A DNA stretch of 64,000 nt. It comes from Pelagivirga sediminicola (GTDB lineage Bacteria > Pseudomonadota > Alphaproteobacteria > Rhodobacterales > Rhodobacteraceae). Each line of letters opens with the position of its first letter. Position 1 is the stretch's first letter. Location of the stretch: contig NZ_QCYH01000002.1 in NCBI RefSeq assembly GCF_003072125.1, positions 1 through 64,000 on the forward strand. Reading direction: 5' to 3'. The position numbers were made by a program, and so were the translations under genes. The notes beneath the pieces were generated by a model. It was not told the origin of the DNA and made no database searches. It saw nothing but the letters and a program-made list of their open reading frames with translations. Positions 1 through 9,056 of this stretch are shown piece by piece.

Positions 1-625
1 CAAATACGAGCAAGAAGCATCCCCAGCACTCGATCTACCCCTATTTGCTCCGGAAGCTGCCGATCATGCGCCCGAACCACGTCTGGTGTAGCGACATTAC
101 CTACATCCCGGTGCGGCGCGGGTTCCTTTTTCTGGTGGCTATCATGGACTGGGCGACGCGTAAGGTTCTGGCGTGGCGGCTCTCCAACACGCTGGATGCC
201 AGTTTTTGCGTTGAGGCGTTAAAAGAGGCGGTCGCCAAATACGGCAAACCCGAAATCATGAATACCGATCAAGGATCACAGTTCACCGGAACGGCCTGGA
301 TCACAACCCTGACAGATGCCAAGATCAAGATCTCAATGGATGGGCGGGGACGATACCTCGACAATATCTTCATCGAACGGCTCTGGCGATCCCTCAAGCA
401 GGAGGCTGTCTATCTGCACGAATTGCAGGACGGCTTCCAAGCCAAACGCATCATCGACGACTGGATCGGATTTTACAACGCTGAGCGACCCCATACAGCT
501 CTTGATAAACGAACGCCCGACGACGCATACTTTGATGCGATACAGATGAACCAAGCGGCATGAAACCTAACCCGAATGCATCTTAGCTGAGCCGCAAACC
601 TGTCCCAAAAAGCAGGACCACTTCA
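1..625 (+). mobile_element. IS3-family insertion sequence, right part only
   Basis: The left end lies outside the window. It carries the catalytic part of an IS3-type transposase. The right boundary is inferred from the sequence running from GTCCCAAAAAGCAGGA to CCACTTCA, which ends in CA at about 625; IS3 elements end in TG...CA. Immediately to the right, the reading frame of an FAD oxidoreductase on the minus strand begins in mid-gene, which supports the boundary. The matching left inverted repeat and the target duplication cannot be seen here. Confidence 0.75.
3..563 (+). CDS. IS3-family transposase (OrfB, DDE integrase core), 5' partial
   Basis: The frame is open from the window edge, so the gene starts upstream; the first internal Met codon is at 45. 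It encodes the retroviral-type integrase core (rve) that performs IS3 strand transfer. The three catalytic acids are visible: D in CSDITYIP, D in NTDQGSQFT, and E in IFIERLWRSLKQE, with the usual spacing of about 35 residues between the second D and the E. The tail ERPHTALDKRTPDDAYF is the usual C-terminal signature. The N-terminal helix-turn-helix part and OrfA would lie to the left. No stop codon or frameshift is seen in the visible part, so the element may still be active. Confidence 0.93.
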   Translation, partial: NTSKKHPQHSIYPYLLRKLPIMRPNHVWCSDITYIPVRRGFLFLVAIMDWATRKVLAWRLSNTLDASFCVEALKEAVAKYGKPEIMNTDQGSQFTGTAWITTLTDAKIKISMDGRGRYLDNIFIERLWRSLKQEAVYLHELQDGFQAKRIIDDWIGFYNAERPHTALDKRTPDDAYFDAIQMNQAA

Positions 626-873
626 CCCGCGTGAAAGGCAATCTCATGGCGCGGCTCGAACAGCGCCGGATCGAGGTCCTGGCCGAAGATGGCCCGGTAG
701 TGTTTCTGCGCCCGCCCCGTCACCAATCCGCCGCAAAGCTTCGCGCGCGGAAAGGCGGCCTTGTCGATCAGCGCGGCGCTCAGGCCCGCGCGGCGCGCGG
801 TGATCGCGGCGGCGGTCCCGGCGGGGCCCGCGCCGATGATGAGAACATCAAATGAGTGCGGCGCGCCGGTCAT
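583..873 (-). pseudogene. N-terminal fragment of a geranylgeranyl-reductase-type FAD oxidoreductase, truncated by the IS
   Basis: The start is ATG at 873. The protein opens with a dinucleotide-binding fold, FDVLIIGAGPAGTAAAI, followed by the FAD-binding motif FPRAKLCGGLVTGR, typical of the geranylgeranyl reductase / FixC-like NAD(P)/FAD-dependent family of about 380-400 residues. Only about 80 native residues remain. At about 625 the frame runs into the IS end and stops at 583 after some 15 foreign residues. The rest of the gene may lie on the far side of the IS, outside the window. The fragment keeps no substrate domain, so it should be non-functional. The exact substrate of the family member cannot be told. 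Confidence 0.8.
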
Positions 874-906
874 GCGCGCGGATCGGGCGCTGTGAAAGAA
901 ATGCAA

Positions 907-938
907 AACGCGCGTCCCGCAAGGGGGCGCGCGTTCAG
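907..938 (-). terminator. Rho-independent terminator of ettA
   Basis: Inverted repeat with arms AACGCGCG and CGCGCGTT (907-914 and 928-935), extended by a further C-rich/G-rich pairing around a short loop. Read leftward the stem is followed by TTTT, as expected for the ettA transcript that ends at 964. Confidence 0.6.
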
Positions 939-963
939 CAGGGTTTGCGGTGATGCGATCACA

Positions 964-2625
964 TCAGCGCGCAAATTTCTTGTGCTTCATGCGCGAGGGT
1001 TCCACATCGCCCATGCGGCGCTGCTTGTCCTCTTCGTAATCCTCGAAGTTGCCTTCGAACCACTCGACATGCGCGTCGCCCTCGAAGGCGAGCATATGGG
1101 TACAGATCCGGTCAAGGAAGAAACGGTCGTGGCTGATGACCACGGCGCAGCCGGCGAAATCGACCAGCGCATCCTCAAGCGCGCGCAGCGTCTCGACGTC
1201 CAGATCGTTCGTCGGCTCGTCGAGCAGCAGCACGTTGCCACCCGAGCGCAAGAGGCGCGCCATATGCACGCGGTTCCGCTCGCCGCCCGACAGCAGCGAC
1301 ACTTTTTTCTGCTGGTCACTGCCCTTGAAGTTGAACGCGCCGCAATAGGCGCGCGCGTTCACCTCGGCATCGCCCAGCTTGATGATGTCCTGACCGTCGG
1401 CAATGGCCTCCCACACGTTCTCGTTCGGGTCCAGATCGTCGCGCGACTGGTCGACATAGCTCAGGTCCACCGTCGTGCCCAGCTCGATCGTGCCCGCGTC
1501 GGGCTGTTCCTGTCCGGTCAGCATCTTGAACAGCGTCGACTTGCCCGCGCCGTTGGGGCCGATGACGCCGACGATACCGCCCGGCGGCAGGGAAAAGCTG
1601 AGGTTCTCGATCAGCAGCTTGTCACCCATCGCCTTGCGCAGGCCCTCGACCTCGATCACCTTCGAGCCGAGGCGCTGGCCGTTCGGGATGACGATCTGCG
1701 CCTTCGTCAGCTTCTCGCGCTCGGACTGGTCGGCCATCTCGTTATAGGATTTGATCCGCGCCTTGGATTTGGCCTGCCGCGCCTTGGCGCCCTGCCGCAT
1801 CCATTCCAGCTCGCGCTCCAGCGTCTTTTGCTTGGACTTGTCCTCGCGCGCCTCCTGCATCAGGCGCTTGGCCTTCTGCTCGACCCAGCTCGAATAGTTG
1901 CCCTCGTAGGGGATGCCGCGGCCGCGGTCGATCTCGAGGATCCAGCTGGTGATGCTGTCCAGGAAATAGCGGTCATGCGTGACGATCAGGATCGTGCCCT
2001 TGTACTCGATCAGGTGCTGCTGCAGCCATGCGATCGTCTCGGCGTCCAGATGGTTCGTCGGCTCGTCCAGCAGCAGCATGTCGGGCGCTTCCAGCAGCAG
2101 CTTGCACAGCGCCACACGGCGCTTTTCCCCGCCCGAAAGGCTGGTCACGTCCGCATCGTCCGGCGGGCAACGCAGCGCCTCCATCGACACGTCGATCTGG
2201 CTGTCCAGATCCCACAGGTTTTCCGCGTCGATCTGGTCCTGCAGGTTGGTCATCTCCTCCATCAGCTCGTCCGAGTAATCCTCGGCGATCTGCATGGCGA
2301 TCTCGTTGAAGCGGTCCAGCTTGGCCTTCTTGGGCGCAACGCCCAGCATGACGTTTTCGCGTACCGACAGGGATGGGTCCAGCTGCGGCTCCTGCGGCAG
2401 GTAGCCGACGGTGGCGTCCTTGGCGGCCCACGCCTCGCCGCTATAGTCCTTGTCCTGACCTGCCATGATCTTGAGCAGGGTCGACTTGCCCGAGCCGTTG
2501 ACGCCGACGACACCGATCTTGACGCCGGGAAGAAAGCTGAGATGAATGTTCTCAAAGCATTTCTTGCCGCCGGGATAGGCCTTGGACACGCCCTGCATAT
2601 GATAGACGTATTTATTGGCTGACAT
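964..2625 (-). CDS. ettA: Energy-dependent translational throttle protein EttA (ABC-F ATPase)
   Basis: A soluble ABC-F protein with two ATP-binding cassettes and no membrane domain, 553 residues, the usual EttA length. Cassette 1 has Walker A GVNGSGKST (41-49), signature LSGGE (163-167) and Walker B LLLDEPTNHLD (from 184). A basic linker, including RQAKSKARIKSYNEM, is the P-site tRNA interaction motif that separates EttA from Uup and other ABC-F proteins. Cassette 2 has GPNGAGKST, LSGGE and LLLDEPTNDLD. EttA binds the ribosomal E site and gates the first elongation step according to the ADP/ATP ratio. It stands alone, downstream of and in the same direction as the GGDEF-EAL gene with a 63-nt gap, and ends at a terminator. 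Confidence 0.96.
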   Translation of the reverse strand: MSANKYVYHMQGVSKAYPGGKKCFENIHLSFLPGVKIGVVGVNGSGKSTLLKIMAGQDKDYSGEAWAAKDATVGYLPQEPQLDPSLSVRENVMLGVAPKKAKLDRFNEIAMQIAEDYSDELMEEMTNLQDQIDAENLWDLDSQIDVSMEALRCPPDDADVTSLSGGEKRRVALCKLLLEAPDMLLLDEPTNHLDAETIAWLQQHLIEYKGTILIVTHDRYFLDSITSWILEIDRGRGIPYEGNYSSWVEQKAKRLMQEAREDKSKQKTLERELEWMRQGAKARQAKSKARIKSYNEMADQSEREKLTKAQIVIPNGQRLGSKVIEVEGLRKAMGDKLLIENLSFSLPPGGIVGVIGPNGAGKSTLFKMLTGQEQPDAGTIELGTTVDLSYVDQSRDDLDPNENVWEAIADGQDIIKLGDAEVNARAYCGAFNFKGSDQQKKVSLLSGGERNRVHMARLLRSGGNVLLLDEPTNDLDVETLRALEDALVDFAGCAVVISHDRFFLDRICTHMLAFEGDAHVEWFEGNFEDYEEDKQRRMGDVEPSRMKHKKFAR

Positions 2626-2688
2626 GATTGCGCTTTCCGTTTTGAATGGCGGTGGTTGATGCTCATGTAACGATCCGGCGGGGCGAAT

Positions 2689-4602
2689 TCAAATGGAGTT
2701 ATCGCCGCGCCGTCTTGCCCGTCCGGCAGGGGGCGCGGCGGGGCTGGGTTCGTCCCGCGGCGGCAGCGTGACGGGCAGGGAAAACGCCTTGTTTTCAAGC
2801 AGCCATTGCGGCAGTTCGGCCAGCGGCATCGGCCGCGCAACGCCGTAGCCCTGAACCAGCGGGCATCTGGCGCGGCCGAGGATGTCGATCTGCGCCTGCG
2901 TCTCCACCCCTTCGGCGACGACCTCCATGCCCAGCATGCGGCAAAGCCGGATGATGGCGCGGGCAATCACGCGGGTGCGCCCGTCCGTCTCCAGACGCCC
3001 AACCATGCTGCGATCCAGCTTGATCGCGTCCAGCTCGACGGTGGACAGATGGGCAAGCCCCGCATGGCCGGTTCCGAAATCGTCCAGCGCGACGCGCGCG
3101 CCAAGCCGCCGCAACCGCGCGATTGCATCGCACCCGTCAGGCGCGCCGCGGTTCATGAACGAGGTTTCCAGAATTTCGATGCTGATGCAGCCCGGCGGCA
3201 GGCCGCGGGACTGCATCGCCCAGTTCAGAAGGGCAGGGTAATCGGCATCGGCAAGGATTGCGCTCGACACGTTTAGCGACAGGCACAGATCGTCAAAGCC
3301 CTGATCGCGAAGCGACACCAGCGCATCAAGGGACGCGTTCATCGCCAGATAATCGATCTGCGGCAGCAGCTGGGCCTGCGCGGCAGCACCCAGAAATTCG
3401 GGCGGGGCCAGCAGCCCGCGCGTCGGGTGTTGCCAGCGCAGCAGCGCCTCGCAGCCGGTGACGCGCCCGCTGCGAAGGTGCAGGATGGGCTGCAGATGCA
3501 CGATGAACTGGCCCTGCTCGATCGCGGTTGCCAGATCGCGGGCCAGCTGCCGTTCGGCCCGGTAGCGCGCGCCAAGCTCGGGAGTGTAGAAAAAGGCGCG
3601 CCCGCGCCCTTCCTCCTTGGCGGCATACAGCGCCTGGTCGGCCTGCGCGATCAACGCCTCGCCGCCGCAGGTCTCCGGCGTGGGCGGTGTGCCGCGGCAA
3701 AGGCTGGCGCCGATGGAAATGCCCGGCGTGATGGTCTGGTCCTTCCACGCCAACGGCGCGCGCGATGCCCGCAAGATCGCCTTGGCCCGGCTCATCAGCG
3801 CGGCCTTGCTGCCGACATCGCAGCAGATCAGCAAGAATTCGTCGCCCCCCGTCCGGCAGACCAGATCCCCCTGCTGCGCGGTAGCGCCGAGGGCGCGCGC
3901 GATATGACGCAGGACGGCATCGCCCGCAGCATGGCCCAGCGTGTCGTTGATCTGCTTGAATTTATCGAGATCCAGCTGCAGCACGCCGACGCGGCCGGTA
4001 CCGATGGACGCCCGCACCGGCGCCGAGCCGAGATATTGCGACAGCTTCTTGCGGTTGCCGAGGCCGGTCAGGTCGTCGTGATATGCGGCATGTTCCAGAT
4101 CGTCCTTCATCCGCTCCAGTGCCGTCTGCACGCGCACCTGATCGGTGATGTCGCGGCAGGTCACGACCACCATCTTCTGCGCGTCCTGCCTGCCCGTGTC
4201 GATCAGCGCATGGCTTTGCTGATTCCAGAATCGCGTGCCGTCGCGCCGCATGTGCCGGGTGACGCGAAACTGCTGAAACAGCGAGCTGCCCGGCAGGTAG
4301 CGGAATTTGGCCAGCTCGGCGGGGCCGGGACGGTTTTCGGGCAGGTTGATAAATTCGGCCGGGTTGCGCCCGCGCATCAGGTCCAGCGGCCAGCCCAGCA
4401 TCCGCTCAAGCGCGGGGTTCATCCACAAGACGCGCCCGCGAATGTCCAGCAAGGCGATGCCGTCGCGCGCATGATCGAGGATAAGGCGCGGCAATACTGC
4501 GTCGGTGGCCGCGCTCGGTCCGCCGGACAGCGACGCCGCACCGCGCCCGCCCGCGCACTCACCGGCCCTGCCGTCATCCCGTCTTGTCTGCCACTGCGTC
4601 AC
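2689..4602 (-). CDS. PAS-GGDEF-EAL c-di-GMP turnover protein
   Basis: 637 residues from a GTG start; no nearer Met exists before the PAS domain, so the start is uncertain. The order is a PAS sensor (about 38-150, with [20 protein letters not shown]), a GGDEF diguanylate cyclase (about 170-340, intact GGDEF at 252-256) and an EAL phosphodiesterase (about 350-605, EAL at 385-387, plus ILETS, LDDFGTG and VVAEGVET). All key residues for both activities appear present. The RxxD inhibitory site that should precede GGDEF reads QQGD (243-246), so product inhibition is probably absent. No membrane segment is seen, so it should be cytosolic. The ligand of the PAS domain is unknown. Confidence 0.93.
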   Translation of the reverse strand: MTQWQTRRDDGRAGECAGGRGAASLSGGPSAATDAVLPRLILDHARDGIALLDIRGRVLWMNPALERMLGWPLDLMRGRNPAEFINLPENRPGPAELAKFRYLPGSSLFQQFRVTRHMRRDGTRFWNQQSHALIDTGRQDAQKMVVVTCRDITDQVRVQTALERMKDDLEHAAYHDDLTGLGNRKKLSQYLGSAPVRASIGTGRVGVLQLDLDKFKQINDTLGHAAGDAVLRHIARALGATAQQGDLVCRTGGDEFLLICCDVGSKAALMSRAKAILRASRAPLAWKDQTITPGISIGASLCRGTPPTPETCGGEALIAQADQALYAAKEEGRGRAFFYTPELGARYRAERQLARDLATAIEQGQFIVHLQPILHLRSGRVTGCEALLRWQHPTRGLLAPPEFLGAAAQAQLLPQIDYLAMNASLDALVSLRDQGFDDLCLSLNVSSAILADADYPALLNWAMQSRGLPPGCISIEILETSFMNRGAPDGCDAIARLRRLGARVALDDFGTGHAGLAHLSTVELDAIKLDRSMVGRLETDGRTRVIARAIIRLCRMLGMEVVAEGVETQAQIDILGRARCPLVQGYGVARPMPLAELPQWLLENKAFSLPVTLPPRDEPSPAAPPAGRARRRGDNSI

Positions 4603-4720
4603 CGCTGCATCCGTTCATCTGACTACGTTTGCCGACCGTGGCGCAGCGGTCTTAATATCGGGTGGCTTTCGCCGCAGTTTGTGTCTAGAAAAATCAACGA
4701 ATTTTAGGAGATTGCAGGCG

Positions 4721-5359
4721 ATGGACGACACTGCCCTCCGGGCCAATCCGCGCCTGGTGCTGCCGCCGTGTCGGCGCGGCGCCGTGATCGGCCTGCTCGG
4801 AGGCTCGTTCGATCCGCCCCATGCAGGGCACGCCCATATCACCCGCGAGTCGCTCAAACGGTTCGGTCTGGACGCGGTCTGGTGGCTGATCAGTCCCGGC
4901 AATCCGCTGAAGCCGCGCGGCCCCGCCCCGCTGGCGCGGCGCATGGCGGCCGCGCGCGAGATCATGCAGCACCCCCGCGTCCACATCAGCGATTTCGAGG
5001 CGCAGATCGGCGCGCGTCATACCGCGCTGACCCTCGCCGCGCTGCGCGATCTGCGGCCCGGCGTGCGGTTCGTGTGGTTGATGGGCGCCGATAACATGGT
5101 CCAGTTTCATCACTGGCAGGACTGGCGGCAGATCATGGAGACGGTGCCGATCGGCATCCTCGCGCGGCCCGGCGCGCGGCTGGCCGCGCGCTCTTCGGTC
5201 GCGGCGCGCATGTACGAGCGGGCCCGCGTGCCCACGCCCCTGGCGCGGGCGCTGGGCCACATGCAAGCGCCTGCGTGGTGCTTTGCCAATGTGCCGATGA
5301 TGGCGCTGTCATCGACGCGGCTGCGCGCGGCGGGGCGCTGGCCGGACGCGAAATCGTGA
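4721..5359 (+). CDS. nadD: Nicotinate-nucleotide adenylyltransferase NadD
   Basis: Transfers AMP from ATP to nicotinate mononucleotide, the penultimate step of NAD synthesis. The 212-residue protein shows the nucleotidyltransferase motif [11 protein letters not shown] (27-37, with HxGH) and the C-terminal SSTRLR motif that binds phosphate. An upstream in-frame extension to 4505 is open but lacks family similarity; ATG at 4721 follows TTTAGGAG at 4703-4710 at a proper distance, so it was chosen. The gene lies between the divergent GGDEF-EAL gene and the PBP4 gene, 58 nt before the latter, possibly co-transcribed. Confidence 0.93.
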   Translation: MDDTALRANPRLVLPPCRRGAVIGLLGGSFDPPHAGHAHITRESLKRFGLDAVWWLISPGNPLKPRGPAPLARRMAAAREIMQHPRVHISDFEAQIGARHTALTLAALRDLRPGVRFVWLMGADNMVQFHHWQDWRQIMETVPIGILARPGARLAARSSVAARMYERARVPTPLARALGHMQAPAWCFANVPMMALSSTRLRAAGRWPDAKS

Positions 5360-5417
5360 GCAGAAAGGGGCCAGATCGCGATTGCGGCCAGTGCCCGGCA
5401 TGGATTAGATCGGGCGC

Positions 5418-6920
5418 ATGACGAAATCCTTTTCCAGACGTCTGTTCCTGAGCGGTGCGCTTTCGGCACTTGCAGCCGCCGGCCACGCCGGTGCGCCCGC
5501 CGTATCGCTGCGCCCGCAGTTGCGCCCCGAGGGGCTGACCGCCGCCAAAGCCCCCCCACGCCCGCCCGAGGCGCAGGATCTGATCGATGCCGCGCGCCTG
5601 AACGGCAAGGTCGCATATGCGGTCATCGATATGCGCACCGGCGCCACGCTGGAGGCGCGCAACGGCGCGACCGGGATGCCCCCGGCCAGCGTGACCAAAA
5701 GCATCACCGCGCTTTACGCGCTGGACGCGCTGGGGCCGACCTATCGATTTGAGACGCGGCTGGTGGCGACGGGCCCGGTCGATGCGGGCATCATCCAAGG
5801 CGATCTGGTGCTGGTCGGCGGCGGCGATCCGGTTCTGGACACCGACGCGCTGGCCGATATGGCCGCCGATCTGAAGGCGGCCGGCATACGCGGCCTGACC
5901 GGGGATTTTCGCGTCTTCGGCGGCGCATTGCCGTTCGAGCGGTTCATCGACGCAGGCCAGCCCGATCAGGTCGGCTATAACCCCGCGGTGTCGGGGCTGA
6001 ACCTGAATTTCAACCGGGTGCATTTCCAGTGGGTGCGCGCGGCGGACGGCTATACCGTCACGATGGACGCCCGCTCGGCCAAGTACCGGCCGGAAGTGCA
6101 GGTCGCGCGCATGATGATCGCCGACCGTTCGACGCCGCTCTATACCTATGCCGATGGCGGCGATCACGATCAATGGACGGTCGCGCGCGCAGCCTTGGGG
6201 AAATCGGGCGCCCGTTGGCTGCCCGTGCGCTATCCCGACAGCTATGCCGGCGAGGTGTTCGCCAGCGTTGCGCGCGCGCAGGGCATCACGCTGGAGCGCG
6301 CGAAACGCCAGGACAGCGCGCCGTCGGGTGCGACATTGGTCAGCCACCTGAGCGATCCATTACCCGAGATCCTGCGCGGAATGCTGAAATATTCCAACAA
6401 CCTGACCGCCGAGCTGGTCGGCATGACCGCAACGGTCGCGCGCACAGGCAGCGCCGAAACACTGGCGGACTCGGCGCGCGAGATGACGGCTTGGGCGCGC
6501 GCCGATCTGGGTCTGGAGGGCGCGACGCTGGTCGATCACTCGGGCCTCGGCGCCGCCTCGCGCATCAGCCCGCGCGCACTTGCGCGCGGTCTGGCCGCGG
6601 CGGGCCGGCACGCGGCGCTCAAGCCGATGCTCAAGCCATTCAAGATGCGCAATGCCGACGGCCAGCCCGACGACGCGCACCCGATCCTCGTGGAGGCCAA
6701 GACCGGAACGCTGCATTTCGTCAGTGCTTTGGCCGGATACGCGACCGGACCGTCCGGCCGCCCGCTTGCCTTCGCGATTTTCGCCCATGACCCCGACAGC
6801 CGCGTGGGTCTGGAGAATTCCACCGATGACCGCCCGCCCGGTGCGGCGACCTGGAACCGCCGCGCCAAGACGCTGCAACAAGCCCTGATCGAGCGCTGGG
6901 ACGCCGCCTACGGCAGCTGA
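5418..6920 (+). CDS. dacB: D-alanyl-D-alanine carboxypeptidase/endopeptidase (PBP4, peptidase S13)
   Basis: Periplasmic penicillin-binding protein of peptidase family S13 that trims peptide side chains and cross-links of peptidoglycan. The N-terminus has a twin-arginine-like signal, SRRLFLSGALSALAAAGHAGA, with likely cleavage after about residue 26. The three active-site boxes are present: SVTK (91-94), SNN near 324 and KTG near 429. Length 500 fits PBP4 with its inserted domain between the first and second boxes. The Tat-type leader in place of an ordinary Sec signal is seen in several alphaproteobacterial homologues; whether Tat is used here is inference. Confidence 0.92.
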   Translation: MTKSFSRRLFLSGALSALAAAGHAGAPAVSLRPQLRPEGLTAAKAPPRPPEAQDLIDAARLNGKVAYAVIDMRTGATLEARNGATGMPPASVTKSITALYALDALGPTYRFETRLVATGPVDAGIIQGDLVLVGGGDPVLDTDALADMAADLKAAGIRGLTGDFRVFGGALPFERFIDAGQPDQVGYNPAVSGLNLNFNRVHFQWVRAADGYTVTMDARSAKYRPEVQVARMMIADRSTPLYTYADGGDHDQWTVARAALGKSGARWLPVRYPDSYAGEVFASVARAQGITLERAKRQDSAPSGATLVSHLSDPLPEILRGMLKYSNNLTAELVGMTATVARTGSAETLADSAREMTAWARADLGLEGATLVDHSGLGAASRISPRALARGLAAAGRHAALKPMLKPFKMRNADGQPDDAHPILVEAKTGTLHFVSALAGYATGPSGRPLAFAIFAHDPDSRVGLENSTDDRPPGAATWNRRAKTLQQALIERWDAAYGS

Positions 6921-7065
6921 GACGCGGGGGCGCCCATGGCCGTCTCCAATCACGGTGAGGGCCAGTGAACCTTGCCGATTTCGCGCGATATCTTTGGCAA
7001 AGCGAGCCCCCGCGCAATATCCCCTTGCAGCCTGCGCGCGAAAACTCTAATCAACGCATGGCTTC

Positions 7066-7139
7066 GGCGAGTTGGCGGAGTGGTTACGCAACGGATTGCA
7101 AATCCGTGTACACCGGTTCGATTCCGGTACTCGCCTCCA
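7066..7139 (+). tRNA. tRNA-Cys (GCA)
   Basis: 74 nt including an encoded CCA. The acceptor stem GGCGAGT pairs with ACTCGCC. The anticodon arm reads ACGGA-TTGCAAA-TCCGT, giving anticodon GCA. The T arm contains TTCGATT, and the discriminator base is U, as expected for cysteine. Confidence 0.97.
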
Positions 7140-7530
7140 TTAATTCACAATAGCTCAAGCGTTTTTCAGGGTAGTGTCCGAATTCTCCAAGACGCTGTGA
7201 ATCGCTTCAGATTCGAAACGTCTGGCGCTCACAAATCGAGCGATGCTTGGCGACCCATTTAGACGCCTGTTCAGTATGTTCCGGGCCCGCGTTGTCAGGC
7301 AGGCCAAGTTGCGCTCGTGCATCGTGAAACGCGGCGTGCGTCCCGTCGATATGTGCCGGAGGTGGCGGCGATAGTCGGCGAGCGGCAAAGGGCGCGGGTG
7401 GTCAGGAGGGGCGAAAAACGCGTGCAGGTGGTCGCGTGTTCTCAATGCCCCGCGGCCTATCGGGCGCTCTTGCTCAATGAAACGCGACGTTAACTTATTT
7501 AGGGCAAGGATCGGCCCGCGCGGCCGTAAT
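7140..7530. other. AT-richer intergenic stretch beside tRNA-Cys, possible degraded mobile DNA
   Basis: About 390 bases with no recognisable gene. The first 150 bases are close to half AT, clearly poorer in GC than the flanks. A minus-strand frame stays open here (about 110 residues, ending ENSDTTLKNA at 7155) but it is the extension of an antisense frame through cbiB and matches no family I know. A block GGGTAGTGTCCGAATTC at about 7169 looks like the end of some insertion sequences, but no partner repeat was found. Confidence 0.4.
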
Positions 7531-8442
7531 CTACCCAAGGAGTGCCCACAGAACCGACAGCAAAAGGATGGCGGCCCATAGGCGCCAGAGCACGGCGACG
7601 GCTGCGTCGATGTCGTCCGGGCCGGGGTTGCGGCGGCCCTCGGGGTTGACGAAGGGATAGGAGTGCATCTGGCCGTGATAGGCGCGCGGTCCGGACAGGG
7701 CCACGCCGATGCTGCGGGCCATCGCGGCTTCGGGCCAGCCGGCATTTGGCGAGCGGTGCTGGCGTGCCTCGCGCACGATGTCGGACCAGCGCGGGCGCGG
7801 ATATGACAGCAGCAGGATCAGCAGGGCCGTGGCGCGCGCGGGGATCAGGTTCATCAGATCGTCCAGCCGGGCGGCGGCCCAGCCGAATTGCGCGTGGCGC
7901 GGGGTGCGGTGGCCGATCATGCTGTCGGCGGTATTGACGATCTTGTAGAGGATCAGACCGGGAAGGCCGCCGATCGCCAGCCAGAAAAGCGGTGCGGCGA
8001 CGCCGTCGCTGAAATTCTCGGCCGCCGATTCGATGGCGGCGCGGCTGACGGCGGGGCCGTCCATGGCCTGCGTCTCGCGCCCGACGATCATCGCCACCGA
8101 CGCGCGCCCGTCCGGCAGCGAAAGCCGCAACGCCGCGGCAACCGCCGCCACATGATCGCACAGCGAGCGCTGGGCGATCAGGACCGCGGCCACGATAATC
8201 ACGACCGCCGCGCCCAGTTGCGCCAGTGCCGCGCCCAGCATCAGCGCGGCCGCGCCGAGCAGGGCAATGGCCAAGGCGCCCTTCGCGCGGCGTGCCTTGC
8301 CGGTATTCCAGCGACGATCGAGCAGATCGATCGCGCGCCCCATCACCACCGCCGGATGCGGCAGCCGGTCCCAGAGCCAGCGCGGCTCGCCCAATGCGGC
8401 ATCCAGCGCCATGGCGAGAACCAGTATCGAGGCCATGCTCAT
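7531..8442 (-). CDS. cbiB: Adenosylcobinamide-phosphate synthase CbiB/CobD
   Basis: Membrane enzyme that joins adenosylcobyric acid to aminopropanol (or its phosphate) in cobalamin synthesis. 303 residues with the family features LDAALGEPRWLWDRLPHPAVVMG at the N-terminus, then RETQAMDGPAVSRAAIESAAENFSDG and NTADSMIGHRTPRHAQFGWAAARLDDLMN. There are several hydrophobic segments, including about 60-90 and the C-terminal LWAAILLLSVLWALLG. It stands alone here, without other cob genes, and no cobalamin riboswitch was seen in the 220 bases upstream. The start at 8442 is preceded by a GA-rich stretch, GGGCGCGAGAG. The alphaproteobacterial name is cobD; cbiB is used here to avoid confusion with the Salmonella CobD decarboxylase. 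Confidence 0.94.
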   Translation of the reverse strand: MSMASILVLAMALDAALGEPRWLWDRLPHPAVVMGRAIDLLDRRWNTGKARRAKGALAIALLGAAALMLGAALAQLGAAVVIIVAAVLIAQRSLCDHVAAVAAALRLSLPDGRASVAMIVGRETQAMDGPAVSRAAIESAAENFSDGVAAPLFWLAIGGLPGLILYKIVNTADSMIGHRTPRHAQFGWAAARLDDLMNLIPARATALLILLLSYPRPRWSDIVREARQHRSPNAGWPEAAMARSIGVALSGPRAYHGQMHSYPFVNPEGRRNPGPDDIDAAVAVLWRLWAAILLLSVLWALLG

Positions 8443-8665
8443 CTCTCGCGCCCTTTTTGCGTCGTCATGCAGTGATCTGCGCCTTCCAACCGGATAAACG
8501 CCGCGCCCGCAAGCCGGTATCGGACGGGCGGACGGGCAGGCCGGGCTGCCGCAAGCGGCCTTGCAGAAAGATGACTCGTGAAAAATACCAAAAATCTTAA
8601 CTTGATCGGAATGAATTTCACGGCATCGTAGTCAGGCAGACTGAGTCGTGCGGGGGGATCATGTT

Positions 8666-9022
8666 ATGGAGATGACGTTGCCAAAGGACGTGCAGGACGG
8701 GCTGGATGCAGCGCGCCGTGCGTCCCATCTGAAAAGTCACCGCTTGCGCGTGGAGGTGGACGGCGTTCCCTACCGCATCCTGCGGGCGTGGCCGGGCGGG
8801 TTTGCGGTGGACGCGGAACATGCGCCGCATCTGCGCGGGCTCGTCGATCTCTTCGATGGCGCGCGCCATCTGTCGCAATGCCTGATCGTGGCCGCGTCCG
8901 ATGAAGGAGCCGAATGGCATTTCGAATACAAGCGCATGACCGAGGCGACCGGCGATCAGCCGATCGACTTCGTGCGCGCGCCGGATGCGCCTGCGGGCCT
9001 GCTGGAGGATTTCAACCGCTGA
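8666..9022 (+). CDS. Small conserved protein of unknown function
   Basis: 118 residues from ATG 8666, preceded by GGGGGGAT; a GTG at 8648 is an alternative start. No signal peptide or membrane segment. The middle, LRVEVDGVPYRILRAWPGGFAVDAEHA, reads as a beta-rich module with a W-x-G-G-F-A-V-D turn reminiscent of PilZ-like folds, but the RxxxR motif that binds c-di-GMP is not there. I do not recognise a named family. Codon use matches the neighbours, so it is probably a native gene. It is divergent from cbiB and convergent with the aminotransferase gene. Confidence 0.7.
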   Translation: MEMTLPKDVQDGLDAARRASHLKSHRLRVEVDGVPYRILRAWPGGFAVDAEHAPHLRGLVDLFDGARHLSQCLIVAASDEGAEWHFEYKRMTEATGDQPIDFVRAPDAPAGLLEDFNR

Positions 9023-9027
9023 GGATT

Positions 9028-9056
9028 GCGGGGGCGGCCGGACCGCCCCCCGCCTT
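9028..9056. terminator. Bulged GC hairpin between convergent genes
   Basis: Arms GCGGGGGCGG (9028-9037) and CCGCCCCCCGC (9043-9053), with one bulged C and loop CCGGA, followed on the plus strand by CTTTA. It sits between the stop of the small unknown gene (9022) and the end of the convergent aminotransferase gene (9056). It probably ends rightward transcription; the T-run is short. Confidence 0.5.

Noticed and set aside
856..2622. 588-codon plus-strand frame over ettA
   Set aside because: Antisense of ettA, His/Gln/Val-rich with no recognisable domain.
8439..8621. 60-codon minus-strand frame ending at the cbiB start
   Set aside because: Stop overlaps the cbiB ATG, which looks like coupling, but no ribosome site or similarity was found; left out as unsupported.
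8443..8660. Cobalamin riboswitch upstream of cbiB
   Set aside because: Looked for the B12 box and the conserved core; neither is present.
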